Source: CAZSDU01 sp964429135
Lineage (GTDB): Bacteria; Bacteroidota; Bacteroidia; Bacteroidales; FEN-979
Assembly: GCA_964429135.1 (NCBI GenBank)
Contig: CAYSAU010000006.1
Span: forward strand, 100,699-164,698
Direction of reading: 5' to 3'
DNA length: 64,000 nucleotides
Shown here piece after piece: positions 53,501 through 61,985 of this stretch (position 1 is the first letter of the stretch; each line of letters opens with the position of its first letter). A model generated the notes under the pieces. It was given only the letters and a program-made list of their open reading frames with translations, was not told the origin of the DNA and ran no database searches. The translations under genes were made by a program, and so were the position numbers.

Positions 53501-54061
53501 TTTCAGGTCGCGATAAACAACCAGATCTTTGGTCACAGGGTTGTACTGGAAAGGAGTGATTCCGAGAATGACCACATCAACACCGCGTATTTGCTGAATT
53601 TCGGAAATCTGAACAGGAGATTCAGGATAGAATGCATTTTTTGAATATGCTTGCTGGTTTTTTATCAGGGGTAAATCGGGTTCAATATCTGTTGGGATTT
53701 TAGGCGAGGGCGCAATTTCCATATTATGAAATGTTTCGGTGCGCTGGGAAATGATCCTGAAATGAGGCGTGGCCCCATTGGGCATGGCAATATATCTTCC
53801 ATTCCCCGGCAGGTTGGGCATTCCTTCTTCATTGGGAAGAAAAGTGCCGGGCAATTTAATGTTTTGCATGATTTTACCTTCCACCTCCACCGGGCTGAAT
53901 TCAAATGTGCAGATGGAATGAACCACCTGAACAGAAGCAGCCTGGTTATCGGTAAGGTTAAAACCGGCTTTACCCCATGCATCGGGGTAATCATGTTTTT
54001 GTGCCTGGACAAAAACGACCAGGATTAAAAGCATGCCTAAGAGGGTAGTGATTTTTTTCAT
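50546..54061 (-). CDS. gingipain-like C25 peptidase with PKD-like domains and T9SS sorting domain
   Basis: 1171 residues. Signal peptide (to about VQAQ), a C25 propeptide (about 40-230, with PVQISEIQQIRGVDVVILGI), then the C25 catalytic region (245-640) in which the His is at about 493 (RDHGEYTGWGEP) and the nucleophile Cys at about 525 (SINCQTGAY). An Ig-like post-catalytic domain, two PKD domains (about 755-935) and an Ig-like pair follow. The end is a T9SS type A sorting domain (YEVYPNPTSGKINLDI). It is predicted to be a secreted, surface-anchored cysteine endopeptidase; Arg or Lys specificity cannot be told. I considered PorU, the T9SS sortase, but the PKD domains and full sorting domain favour a cargo peptidase. 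Confidence 0.88.
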   Translation of the reverse strand: MKKITTLLGMLLILVVFVQAQKHDYPDAWGKAGFNLTDNQAASVQVVHSICTFEFSPVEVEGKIMQNIKLPGTFLPNEEGMPNLPGNGRYIAMPNGATPHFRIISQRTETFHNMEIAPSPKIPTDIEPDLPLIKNQQAYSKNAFYPESPVQISEIQQIRGVDVVILGITPFQYNPVTKDLVVYRDLKVEVDFEGGNGIFGDPAFRSYWWDPIMEDNILNYASLPAIDYHKRLQSHINTKGLKDNECEYIIITPTGSSFLAWADTVRKFRSEQGILAKVFTLDDVGGNTVSAIESFIDNAYNTWTLKPVACVLLADYGSDATKNIISPLLNHPAGYPNFASDNQYADVNGDKLPDVVFSRIVANDATQLQVLISKFLQNERTPSVDPLVYDKPISALGWQTVRWFQLCSEIVGGYFKNVWNKHPRRINAIYEGTPGSTWSTATNTSAITSYFGPSGLGYIPATPSELGGWSGGNAAKITNAIDSGAFMLLHRDHGEYTGWGEPAYSNSNITQLNNTVLPFVFSINCQTGAYHRSSECFGEKFVRHTKNGHNAGALGIVCPTEVSYSFVNDTFVWGMFDNLFPDFMPEYGTTPPSRGILPAFGNAAGKYFLKQSSWPSNPGDKTVTFNLFHMLGEAFQVVYSAIPQQLTVNHSPIIEYGSTEFPVQANEGALIALTVNSEIIATATGIAGGPVIIPIPVLSVGTQVLITVTKQNFFRYTGMASVNSTQLVANFTANHTSMCIGANADFSDLSGGNPESWQWVFNGGVPSTSTLQNPVGIVYSTAGEYDVTLTIQKPGADPVSTTKTAYIHVFDFPEAAFTTSINCPGEESTFADNSNPHGSTISSWKWTFGDPASGEADTSYLQNPLHTYSLPGTYSVSLTVFNAIGCTDIHTIEIVVPDIPGKAADPTGPVQICQGQSAQEYSTTGATDATSYAWAVTPVEAGTVSGDEASIILEVSPGYTGTLSLQVSGVNDCGKGEISNEFVVSVLATPVAPDQPAGADSVNLNKVNTSEFTITEVPGATSYAWGISPSDAGTISGTGLNGTVIWTPTFRGVAGISVSAANQDCPGPVSEVKEVTVYAPVGIGEKDQFHYEVYPNPTSGKINLDITFEQNATINIIIYNTIGNIVFRDQQVNIPGRLHRVIDLSALPGGIYLLKLENEHISNSTRIVIGK

Positions 54062-54091
54062 AATTACTTGGGGTTGTTGGTGAAATTAAAA

Positions 54092-56449
54092 TTATTTAAT
54101 AATCAGAATTTTTTTTGTTTCCCTCCCTTTTTCCAGCTCAAACGAACAGGAGTAAAAACCGGGGACAAGATCTTTGACATTCATGGAGACAAGGTGATTA
54201 CCGGCAGACTGTAAAGGAAGAAAGGTTTCACGAACCAATTGTCCTGTGATGTTGTTCAACCGGATATACACATCCCCCGGATTCAGGAGATGGAAAGAAA
54301 TGTTTAGCTCCTCTTTAACCGGATTTGGGAAAAATCTGACATGCCCTGCCATTAATTCCTCCACAGAAACAAGCGGAGCCTGGGTTACTGTAACCATGAC
54401 AGGTGTGGCCCCAATGGCGCTTATCGTGATGCGGGCGGTACGGAACTGTTCTTCCGGATTGGCTTCAAAGGATGCAATAATGCTTCCATTCCCATTCCCG
54501 GTGGAAGTGACGGTGCACCAATCAGCCTCGCTCAAGGCGTTCCATGAAGCATTGGAAGTGACCGTGAAAGTAGTGCTTCCGGATGAAGATGGAACATCTT
54601 GGTTTGCAGGAAGAACAGATAAGGCAGGGGCAGTTGTCCATATTTTCAAGGCCGGATCGCCCAGGGCATTGCAGTCATAATGTACCCATCTTTGGGCGCC
54701 GGGTTCAAACTCTCCGGGTATTCCGACCCAGGGGGCTGTTTTAATTTTCGATATCATATGGGCAGCCCCGAGTTCTTTGACTTGATTTTCAAGGGTATCA
54801 TTGTATAAAGCGCTGACAAACTCCCGCTGCAGGTGCTGGGAAGGGCCATCCGTCGTCCCCTGGTTGAACCATCCAAAGCGGGAATTAAAGACACCGGCAA
54901 CACAGAAATTATTGATGGTTACGGCTTTTTCAGCGATGCAGTCCGGATAATCGAAAGCACCGGCTATACACCCCTGGGTGTAGATCAGCGTGAAATTGTG
55001 ATTCACCCCGTTTACTGATGAAAAAGCCTGGTTGGTAATATCGCTGACACTCAATCTCATCATATAATCCCAATTGGAATGACCCAGGTGATGGATAAAT
55101 GATTTTCCGGAATTGATCCCGGCAATGAGTTCATTTTTATTCCAGCTATAAGAGGGGGTATCATAAATCCGGGTGATAATATTACCTGCAGAAGGAATAC
55201 CGTGAGTGAAATAGCCATTGTCATTATGGTCATCAATGAGCAGCTCCATATAATCGCTCCCGTAAGTGGGAGGAGGGCTGTATAAAAATTCACCGGCCAT
55301 GTATGGCTTGGTGAATTCTCCAAGAACAGGATATTTCTGATAATACAAAGATTTGTGTACCATGTGTTGTAATTCTTCAGCCGTACTGATGGGGAATCTG
55401 GACACGGCAACATCGGGTAGAAGATCGTCTTCTCCGGGTTCGCCCCACCATTCGATATGGCCGCCGATCAGGTTTGTGTCGTTCCATTCCCCGTCAAGCG
55501 CTGAATAATAAAGATCTGCAGGAATGTTTATATCTTCCTGATTGGGATCGGAGACAGCATAACAATAAAATCCCCGGTATGGAATATGCTCCACATCTCC
55601 ACCCAGAAGAACGAATTCAATGTCATTCAGGGTAACTTCCTGTTTGATGCAATTCCTGATTTTTTGCTGAAGATCATGGCCGGGATAATTGGAACTGATC
55701 CATTCTGTTGTTTTTACCTGGCTTGATATCCCTGTTTCAGCATAATAATCAAGCAGGGAATCGTATTGACTGACGAACTGTTGCGGACTGATGACCAGAT
55801 ATTGGTAGGCGGTTGAAGAGGATGTTTTTTTCGGATAGAGATTAATCATTTCCGGATTTTGTGCAAAGTCAAGGACCCTTTTTAAGGTGTTTTCAGCGCT
55901 TGATAAAAACGCCATGGCACGGATTGATTTATCATCCTGTTTGGTGGAAATCCTAAGGGTCACTTTGCTGAAGTAGGAAATCGTTTTCGTTGAAGGATGG
56001 TAGGTCAAAGGTGTAAAAGCCGTCAGGGCAAAGGCATATCCGTTCATATAATGCGTTGACACTTCAGCAGCAGGAGAGAAAGGATATTTCCCGTTCAAAA
56101 GGTAAATGGATTCGTTTTTAATAAACCTGATATCTTCACTCTTTGATAAAGGCAGCGAATGTTGCTGGGGATAAATTTCAAACTGTCCGGGTATCAACAC
56201 TTCATCTTCTGCAATGACTTCAATACCGGTAGCGATATCCCCCGGCGGGAGGAGAAGCGAAACAGGATGATAGGGCATGACAGGCTCACCGGGTTTTGCC
56301 ATTAACCTTGTGTTTTCAAAATGGATGGTCTGATAAGTCCCGTTTTCATGAATTTTTGGATGGGCAAAATAATAAGTTTTTTCAATGCTTCCGGCAAAGC
56401 TTGAAAGTGTAAGGAAAAAAGCAAGGGTAAAAATCCCGGTAGTTCTCAT
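54092..56449 (-). CDS. gingipain-like C25 peptidase with BACON domain and T9SS sorting domain
   Basis: 785 residues. Signal peptide, a shorter C25 propeptide, and a C25 catalytic region (215-600) with the likely His457 in FIHHLGHSN and Cys494 in YTQGCIAGAFD. An 85-residue BACON domain (608-692, SGSTTFTVTSNASWNALSEADWC) follows, then a T9SS type A sorting domain (704-785, RFFPNPVKEELNISF). BACON domains in Bacteroidota often accompany glycan- or mucin-targeted proteins, so the protease may be directed to a glycoprotein. It is the second of two C25 genes in tandem and has its own promoter box upstream. Confidence 0.88.
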   Translation of the reverse strand: MRTTGIFTLAFFLTLSSFAGSIEKTYYFAHPKIHENGTYQTIHFENTRLMAKPGEPVMPYHPVSLLLPPGDIATGIEVIAEDEVLIPGQFEIYPQQHSLPLSKSEDIRFIKNESIYLLNGKYPFSPAAEVSTHYMNGYAFALTAFTPLTYHPSTKTISYFSKVTLRISTKQDDKSIRAMAFLSSAENTLKRVLDFAQNPEMINLYPKKTSSSTAYQYLVISPQQFVSQYDSLLDYYAETGISSQVKTTEWISSNYPGHDLQQKIRNCIKQEVTLNDIEFVLLGGDVEHIPYRGFYCYAVSDPNQEDINIPADLYYSALDGEWNDTNLIGGHIEWWGEPGEDDLLPDVAVSRFPISTAEELQHMVHKSLYYQKYPVLGEFTKPYMAGEFLYSPPPTYGSDYMELLIDDHNDNGYFTHGIPSAGNIITRIYDTPSYSWNKNELIAGINSGKSFIHHLGHSNWDYMMRLSVSDITNQAFSSVNGVNHNFTLIYTQGCIAGAFDYPDCIAEKAVTINNFCVAGVFNSRFGWFNQGTTDGPSQHLQREFVSALYNDTLENQVKELGAAHMISKIKTAPWVGIPGEFEPGAQRWVHYDCNALGDPALKIWTTAPALSVLPANQDVPSSSGSTTFTVTSNASWNALSEADWCTVTSTGNGNGSIIASFEANPEEQFRTARITISAIGATPVMVTVTQAPLVSVEELMAGHVRFFPNPVKEELNISFHLLNPGDVYIRLNNITGQLVRETFLPLQSAGNHLVSMNVKDLVPGFYSCSFELEKGRETKKILIIK

Positions 56450-56468
56450 AATTTGTTTATTATAAAGA

Positions 56469-56476
56469 CAAAATTA
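56469..56476 (-). promoter_or_regulatory. putative -7 promoter box (TAATTTTG) of the BACON C25 peptidase gene
   Basis: Minus-strand TAATTTTG ends 19 bases before the ATG at 56449. Confidence 0.4.
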
Positions 56477-56506
56477 CGAAAAAAATGGTTGGATGTTAGG
56501 GTAAAT

Positions 56507-56540
56507 AAAAAAAACCGTCATTTTTATGACGGTTTTTCAA
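56507..56540 (-). terminator. rho-independent terminator of the Omp28-like gene
   Basis: ACCGTCAT (to 56521) pairs with ATGACGGT (56526-56533) around a TTTT loop, and A and T tracts flank the stem on both sides, so the stem extends and could terminate in either direction. On the minus strand it follows the gene ending at 56561 and ends in a T tract. Confidence 0.8.
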
Positions 56541-56560
56541 GATCCAATCAAGATCATCAA

Positions 56561-57829
56561 TTAATTGATCACGATTTTTTTAACGGTTTTAGACCCTTGC
56601 GTTTCAAGGATGATAAAATAGACACCTTTGGCAAGCTGGCTCAAATCCAGATCCCGGGTATAAGCACCATTAAAGATGATGCCTGATTCCTGAAATACGG
56701 GGATATTGATGAGGTTCACCACCGAGAGGTTCATGGAAATGGTTGTTGTACTGAAAAGATCCAGGCGGAAAACACCATTACTGGGATTAGGGAAAACACG
56801 GGAACTGTTAATGATGTTATCTTGAGCTCCCACCGGATAGTTCACCTGAATATATTGGGATTTGGTCAGCGTGTCAATTTGCCCCCCTCTGTTCACGATC
56901 AGGGTCACATCATAATTTCCGGCATCGGCATAGGTGACAGTCGGATCTTTTTCCGTAGAAGCATCGGGAATTGCACCCGGGAAAAACCATTGGTAAGTTT
57001 CAGGGGCATCGATATAACCTCCGATTGTGGTATTGGTAAAAGTAACCGGCTGGTTGGTCACTACCGAAGTTTCGCTGGCTGTGAATTCAGGTTGCAGATC
57101 GATGACTGCCCTTTTTTTACCATTTAATACTTCTTTTCCGGTCATGTCTTCAACAAAAGCAATGATCTCGCAATCTTCCAATGGCCATGCAGCATCCAGA
57201 GTAAAATTCATCGTAAAGGTCTGGGTGTTACCGGAGGAAAAATCAACTTCCGTTCCGTTGGCATCGGGAAGCATAATCCGGTTTACATAATTGAGTTGAT
57301 TTTGACCTTGCCAGTTATAGGCAATGTGCGACTGGGTTACGACAAACATCATACGTAGGTTAGTGGAAGAGATGGTGTTGGTTTTCACCACTGTAACCTC
57401 GGCAGTATAATCTAGCCCTTCGTTGGTTACATCCATGGTCAGGTAAAGAGGAGAGGGTTTGGAGATACGGGTGTTGTACTTGGGCAGGTAATTGGAATAC
57501 ATGCTCTGGGTATGACTCCCGCCGACAACCTTGAGTTTTGCATCGAAAAATGCTGTGGGATTGGAACCCCCGTAGCCTAAACTCACACAACGAGCCTGAG
57601 AGGCTGAGGTGACAAAAGGATCCGAGCCCTGAGCTGTATTGTGATGCTCAATGACGGCCACGAATTTTCCGTTGGCCAGAAGGTCTTCAGCGCCCATGGC
57701 AGCACCGGGGCAATAAGTACATTTCGTACTGGTGGTAATTTCCAGAATCACCATCTCACGGGCTACATCCTGGGCCTGAACAAAAAAGTAGCAGGACAAC
57801 AAAACACCAAAAAGTATCAGTTTTTTCAT
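56561..57829 (-). CDS. Omp28-like secreted protein with thioredoxin-like domain, PKD and T9SS sorting domain
   Basis: 422 residues. After a signal peptide (to about FVQAQ) the first domain (about 22-240) is Omp28-like with a CxxC motif (TKCTYCPGAAMGAEDLL) in a thioredoxin-type fold and HHNTAQGSDPF. A PKD-like domain (about 245-330, FTNTTIGGYIDAPETYQWFFPGA) and a T9SS type A sorting domain (RVFPNPSNGVFRLDLF) follow. The CxxC suggests redox or metal binding; related proteins are surface fimbria-associated or lipid-anchored in other Bacteroidota. It lies next to the two C25 peptidases but has its own promoter and terminator. Confidence 0.83.
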   Translation of the reverse strand: MKKLILFGVLLSCYFFVQAQDVAREMVILEITTSTKCTYCPGAAMGAEDLLANGKFVAVIEHHNTAQGSDPFVTSASQARCVSLGYGGSNPTAFFDAKLKVVGGSHTQSMYSNYLPKYNTRISKPSPLYLTMDVTNEGLDYTAEVTVVKTNTISSTNLRMMFVVTQSHIAYNWQGQNQLNYVNRIMLPDANGTEVDFSSGNTQTFTMNFTLDAAWPLEDCEIIAFVEDMTGKEVLNGKKRAVIDLQPEFTASETSVVTNQPVTFTNTTIGGYIDAPETYQWFFPGAIPDASTEKDPTVTYADAGNYDVTLIVNRGGQIDTLTKSQYIQVNYPVGAQDNIINSSRVFPNPSNGVFRLDLFSTTTISMNLSVVNLINIPVFQESGIIFNGAYTRDLDLSQLAKGVYFIILETQGSKTVKKIVIN

Positions 57830-57869
57830 GCGAATAGGGTTTAAATGGGTTTAACTTCAATGTTAGGGA

Positions 57870-57900
57870 CAAAAATACAGGATTTTTAATAGCAGAACAA
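57870..57900 (-). promoter_or_regulatory. putative promoter (TTG-N20-TATTTTTG) of the Omp28-like gene
   Basis: On the minus strand TTG (57898-57900) is followed after 20 bases by TATTTTTG (57870-57877); the ATG is at 57829. Confidence 0.55.
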
Positions 57901-57958
57901 GAAAAGATAAAAAAATATTGAAAAATCAATATCCGTTGATATATGACCTAGTATATTG

Positions 57959-59062
57959 TCAATGATCAAGTTTGTGTAATGCATAGGCATAAGCTCCAAT
58001 AGAAACAGCACGGGATGTCCCCAGCCGGCTGATTCCGACTCCCATTTTTTTGTTAGGGTTGTAGTGAAGCTTTCGCTGACTGAAGGGGATCTGAATTTCT
58101 GTTAGGGTTGGAGATAAAAAGTCAGCAAGCTGTTCTTTATCTTCCAAGTTATACGCGGTGATTTCCATGCGATCAAGCAAGTGCCCGGACTGGGTTTCAA
58201 AGGGACGGTTCATTTCCGCGACCAGTGTATTCATGAACAGGGGGTAAGCGCCTGATAATCCACCTCCGATCACCACCAGTCCGTCAATTAACGTGATGGC
58301 GTTAGCCAGGGCATCGGCAGCATTGATGGCGAAAGCTTCAAACGCTTTAAGGGAAGCCTGGGAGTCGCCTTTCAGCATACCGTTACCGATCTCGAATATC
58401 TCTTTGGGTTCCGGACAACTTGCCGGGTCGATGTTTGCATAAAGGCCATAGTTTCTTTTTAATCCGCGGATACTGACGCTTTCTTCCACATCATAATTTT
58501 TAAAAGTGAAGTTCCGCATACGGTTGATTTCCCCACCTGATGAATTATCTCCAAAAAGCAAACCATCCCGGGTAACGATCCCTCCTCCAAAACCTGTTCC
58601 GAAGGTGACCCCGAGCAGGTTACGGTATCGTTTCGGGTTTCCTGCTTCTTCCAGTCTTTGGTTGATATTGGGTAAAAATCCTGCGATGGCCTCCCCATAG
58701 GCAAAAAGGTCACCATCATTATTAATGAATACCGGGAGATTGAATTGTTCACTTAACATAGGCCCTAATGCCACTCCGCCTTTAAAAAAAGGGAGATTCT
58801 GCAGATCCCCGATAATACCGTTCTCATAATCGGCAGGTCCCGGGAATGCAAAACTGATGGCCACAGGCTTGTGTAGCAGTTTAGACTCCACTTCTCCGAA
58901 TCCCCGGATGATGGTTTTCAGAACCGCTTCCAGGCTTTCTCCTTTGGCGGGAAGGATGATGGGTTCCAGTATTTCATTTTCTGCCTGAACGGCATTAAAA
59001 ACAAAATTGGTTCCCCCTGCATCGAGGGTCATGACAGTCCGTGAATCATGTTGGTAAGGCAT
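57959..59062 (-). CDS. ROK-family sugar kinase or related protein
   Basis: 367 residues. The ASKHA ATPase fold is shown by the phosphate-1 loop TLDAGGTNFVFNAV, the catalytic motif FINNDGDLFAYGEA (Asp116 or Asp118), FGTGFGGGIV and GLVVIGGGLSG. The C-x-C-G-x-x-G-C-x-E zinc cluster of most ROK proteins is absent; after SGGEINRMRNF there is no cysteine cluster. It is therefore a divergent ROK, probably a hexose kinase (glucokinase, fructokinase or N-acetylmannosamine kinase-like). There is no DNA-binding domain. The polA gene lies 65 bases upstream on the same strand. Confidence 0.82.
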   Translation of the reverse strand: MPYQHDSRTVMTLDAGGTNFVFNAVQAENEILEPIILPAKGESLEAVLKTIIRGFGEVESKLLHKPVAISFAFPGPADYENGIIGDLQNLPFFKGGVALGPMLSEQFNLPVFINNDGDLFAYGEAIAGFLPNINQRLEEAGNPKRYRNLLGVTFGTGFGGGIVTRDGLLFGDNSSGGEINRMRNFTFKNYDVEESVSIRGLKRNYGLYANIDPASCPEPKEIFEIGNGMLKGDSQASLKAFEAFAINAADALANAITLIDGLVVIGGGLSGAYPLFMNTLVAEMNRPFETQSGHLLDRMEITAYNLEDKEQLADFLSPTLTEIQIPFSQRKLHYNPNKKMGVGISRLGTSRAVSIGAYAYALHKLDH

Positions 59063-59127
59063 AAGGAGAATTTAAGTGATAAAGCGACAAAGTAACAAAA
59101 AACATTAACTCTTCAGTTCCCTAACTT

Positions 59128-61860
59128 TTAATGTGCTTCCAGCCAGTTTTTTCCTGTGTTCATTTCTACCAGTACAGGCACATCCAGGCGAATGGCATTT
59201 TGCATTCCCTCCAAAACCAAGGGTTTTAGCATTTCGATTTCTTCTTTATGTGCATCAAAGACCAGTTCATCATGAACCTGGAGTATCATTTTTGATTTTA
59301 GTCCACGTGTTTCAATTGCCCGGAAAATATTGATCATTGCAATTTTGATCATGTCCGCGGCGGTTCCCTGTATCGGTGCATTGATGGCATTTCTTTCGGC
59401 GAATCCACGCAAGCTTGCATTGCCGGAATTGATGTCACGGAGATATCGCCGGCGTTTCATCATGGTTTCAACAAATCCGTAGCTTTTAGCCGATGCAATG
59501 GTGATGTCCATGTAATTTTTTATCCCCGGATATTTGATAAAATACTGATGTATGATCTCCGCGGCTTCCTTACGGGGAATATTGAGCCGTTCAGCCAGTC
59601 CGAAAGCGGAAATTCCATAAATGATCCCGAAATTAACCATTTTGGCATTCCTTCGCATCTCTCTTGTCACGGATCCGAGATCGACGCCATATACTTTGGA
59701 TGCAGTGGCAGTGTGAATATCCAGACCCGCATTGAAATCGGCAATCATGCCGGGATCTTTGCTCAAATGGGCAATGATGCGAAGTTCTATCTGGGAATAA
59801 TCGGCCGAAAGCAGGCAATATTGTTCATTGCGGGGAACAAATGCCTTACGGATTTCCCGGCCTTTCTCTGTCCGGATCGGGATATTCTGCAAATTTGGAT
59901 TATTTGAGCTTAGCCGACCGGTTGCCGCGACAGCCTGGTTATAAGAAGTATGTACCCTCCCATCCCTCGGATTGATAAGGGTGGGAAGAACATCCACATA
60001 AGTCGATTTAAGCTTGGCCAGGGACCGGTATTCAAGGATTTTCCCGATGATAGGATGTTTGTGTTCCATCCTGGCCAGAACATCCTCAGCCGTTGAATTC
60101 TGCTTGGTTTTGGTCTGCTTTGGATTTTCGACAATTTTCAGTTTATCGTATAATATTTCTCCTAATTGCTTGGGAGAAGCAATGTTAAATTCCATTCCGG
60201 CATCCTGATGAATCGCTTTTACCAGGAGCCCGATGTCTTTTTCAAGTTCGGCAGAGAAATCATTCAGGGTTACGGGATCAATTCTTACCCCTTCTGCTTC
60301 CATGGATGCCAATACAGGGATCAGGGGAATTTCGATATGGTCAAAAAGTTCCCGTGTACCGGATTCTTCCAGGAGAGGTATAAAAGCCTTCTTCAACTGA
60401 AGGGTGATATCGGCATCCTCGGCAGCATACTCTTTGATGGTTGCCAGGTCAAGGCTGCGCATACTGAGCTGATGCTGCCCTTTTTTACCAATCAGACTTT
60501 CAATGGAAACCGGTTTGTACCCCAGGTAGGTCTCAGCCAAATAATCCATATTATGCTTCATGTCAGGCTGGATGAGATAATGGGCCAGCATGGTGTCAAA
60601 TAAGGGACCTTTGACATTGATATCGTACCATTTAAGAATAGAAATATCGAACTTCAGGTTTTGTCCTGTTTTTTCAATGGTTTCATTTTCCAGTAAAGCT
60701 TTAAACCCGGTAACAATCTCCAGGGTTTGATGGTAATTTTCCGAAAAAGGAACATACCAGGCTTCATGTGCCTGCCAGGCAAACGACATGCCGACAAGTT
60801 CAGCGTTGTTGGGATCCAGGCCGGTGGTTTCTGTATCGAAACAAAAAGACGGCAGAGCTTTCAACAAGGCAATGAGTTCCTCGCGTTTTTCAGGGGTATC
60901 GGCCAGATGATAGGTATGTGCAGAGGAGTGGATGCTGGAAGCCGGATGTTGGATATTTTTTTCCGGGCTATCTTGCGTTGACACCCAGGTGGTGACCCTT
61001 TGTGCAAATGTCCTGAACTCAAGTTCATCAAATAGACGTTTTAATCGGTCCATATCCGGGGTTTCCATGATCAGGGTATGTTCATCGAATTCAATGGGAA
61101 CATCCAGGATGATGGTGGCAAGCGCTTTCGACATCATCGCCTGATCCTGGAAGGTAATGACTTTCTGCCGGAGTTTTTCATTGCTGATTTTATCCGCGTT
61201 GGCAATGATGTTTTCAATGGAATCGAATTCATTCAGTAATTTTTTCGCGGTGACCTCTCCAACGCCGGGGATTCCGGGGATATTGTCGGAAGCGTCACCC
61301 CAGAGCCCCAGGAGGTCAATCACCTGCTCAGGGCGCCGAATGCTGAATTTTTCACACACTTCCCTGACCCCAAGGATTTCAGAATCACTGCCGAATTTTC
61401 CCGGTTTATAAATAAAGATTCGGTCGCTTACCAGTTGTCCGAAATCCTTGTCGGAAGTCATCATATAAGTAATAAACCCCGCTTTTTCGGCCTTTTTTGC
61501 CAGGGTTCCGATCACGTCATCGGCTTCATAACCATCCACGAACAAAGTCGGGATGTTAAAACCCCTGATCAGTTCATGGATATAGGGAAGGGATTTTATG
61601 ATGTCTTCCGGTGTTTCCTGACGGTGGGCCTTATACGCTTCAAATCCTATTTTTCTCACCGTGGGGGCCATGGTGTCAAAAGCCACACCGATGTGGGTCG
61701 GCCTTTCTTTTTTCAGCAGTTCGAACAACACGTTGGCAAAGCCAAAAATCGCGGAAGTGTTAAACCCTTTGGAGTTTAAGCGGGGATTTTTGTTGAATGC
61801 AAAATAAGCCCGGTATATGAGGGCCATGGCATCAAGCAGGAATAGTTTTTTTTCTTTCAT
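59128..61860 (-). CDS. polA: DNA polymerase I
   Basis: 910 residues with all three domains. 5'-3' exonuclease (1-290, DAMALIYRAYFAFNK, DGYEADDVIGTLAKKAE), 3'-5' exonuclease (about 320-510, with the intact acidic motif FDTETTGLDP), and the polymerase (about 520-910) with motif A DYSQIELRIIAHLSKD, the O helix RRNAKMVNFGIIYGISAFGL and motif C QVHDELVFD. It fills gaps and removes RNA primers in replication and repair. The proofreading acidic residues are present, unlike some relatives. A promoter box TAACTTTG lies 15 bases before its ATG. Confidence 0.97.
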   Translation of the reverse strand: MKEKKLFLLDAMALIYRAYFAFNKNPRLNSKGFNTSAIFGFANVLFELLKKERPTHIGVAFDTMAPTVRKIGFEAYKAHRQETPEDIIKSLPYIHELIRGFNIPTLFVDGYEADDVIGTLAKKAEKAGFITYMMTSDKDFGQLVSDRIFIYKPGKFGSDSEILGVREVCEKFSIRRPEQVIDLLGLWGDASDNIPGIPGVGEVTAKKLLNEFDSIENIIANADKISNEKLRQKVITFQDQAMMSKALATIILDVPIEFDEHTLIMETPDMDRLKRLFDELEFRTFAQRVTTWVSTQDSPEKNIQHPASSIHSSAHTYHLADTPEKREELIALLKALPSFCFDTETTGLDPNNAELVGMSFAWQAHEAWYVPFSENYHQTLEIVTGFKALLENETIEKTGQNLKFDISILKWYDINVKGPLFDTMLAHYLIQPDMKHNMDYLAETYLGYKPVSIESLIGKKGQHQLSMRSLDLATIKEYAAEDADITLQLKKAFIPLLEESGTRELFDHIEIPLIPVLASMEAEGVRIDPVTLNDFSAELEKDIGLLVKAIHQDAGMEFNIASPKQLGEILYDKLKIVENPKQTKTKQNSTAEDVLARMEHKHPIIGKILEYRSLAKLKSTYVDVLPTLINPRDGRVHTSYNQAVAATGRLSSNNPNLQNIPIRTEKGREIRKAFVPRNEQYCLLSADYSQIELRIIAHLSKDPGMIADFNAGLDIHTATASKVYGVDLGSVTREMRRNAKMVNFGIIYGISAFGLAERLNIPRKEAAEIIHQYFIKYPGIKNYMDITIASAKSYGFVETMMKRRRYLRDINSGNASLRGFAERNAINAPIQGTAADMIKIAMINIFRAIETRGLKSKMILQVHDELVFDAHKEEIEMLKPLVLEGMQNAIRLDVPVLVEMNTGKNWLEAH

Positions 61861-61875
61861 GGAGGTTAATTAGCG

Positions 61876-61883
61876 CAAAGTTA
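61876..61883 (-). promoter_or_regulatory. putative -7 promoter box (TAACTTTG) of polA
   Basis: Minus-strand TAACTTTG ends 15 bases before the ATG at 61860. A minus-strand TTG lies about 18 bases further upstream, close to the expected -33 spacing. Confidence 0.45.
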
Positions 61884-61956
61884 AGACTTCTACGAACTTA
61901 ACAATCCATTGTTTAAATCTTCCTTTTCAAAACCGTGAAATCGGCATTTTCTTGGT

Positions 61957-61964
61957 TACTTTTG
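61957..61964 (+). promoter_or_regulatory. putative -7 promoter box (TACTTTTG) of the PIN-PhoH gene
   Basis: Plus-strand TACTTTTG ends 21 bases before the ATG at 61986. Confidence 0.4.
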
Positions 61965-61985
61965 ATCAGAATCAAACCATCTTTT

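Noticed and set aside
50546..54061. PorU, the T9SS sortase
   Set aside because: PorU is also C25-like, but this protein has several PKD and Ig-like domains and a full sorting domain, and no porV gene follows.
54246..54680. 144-codon frame antisense to the second C25 peptidase
   Set aside because: Shadow frame over a well-supported BACON and sorting region.
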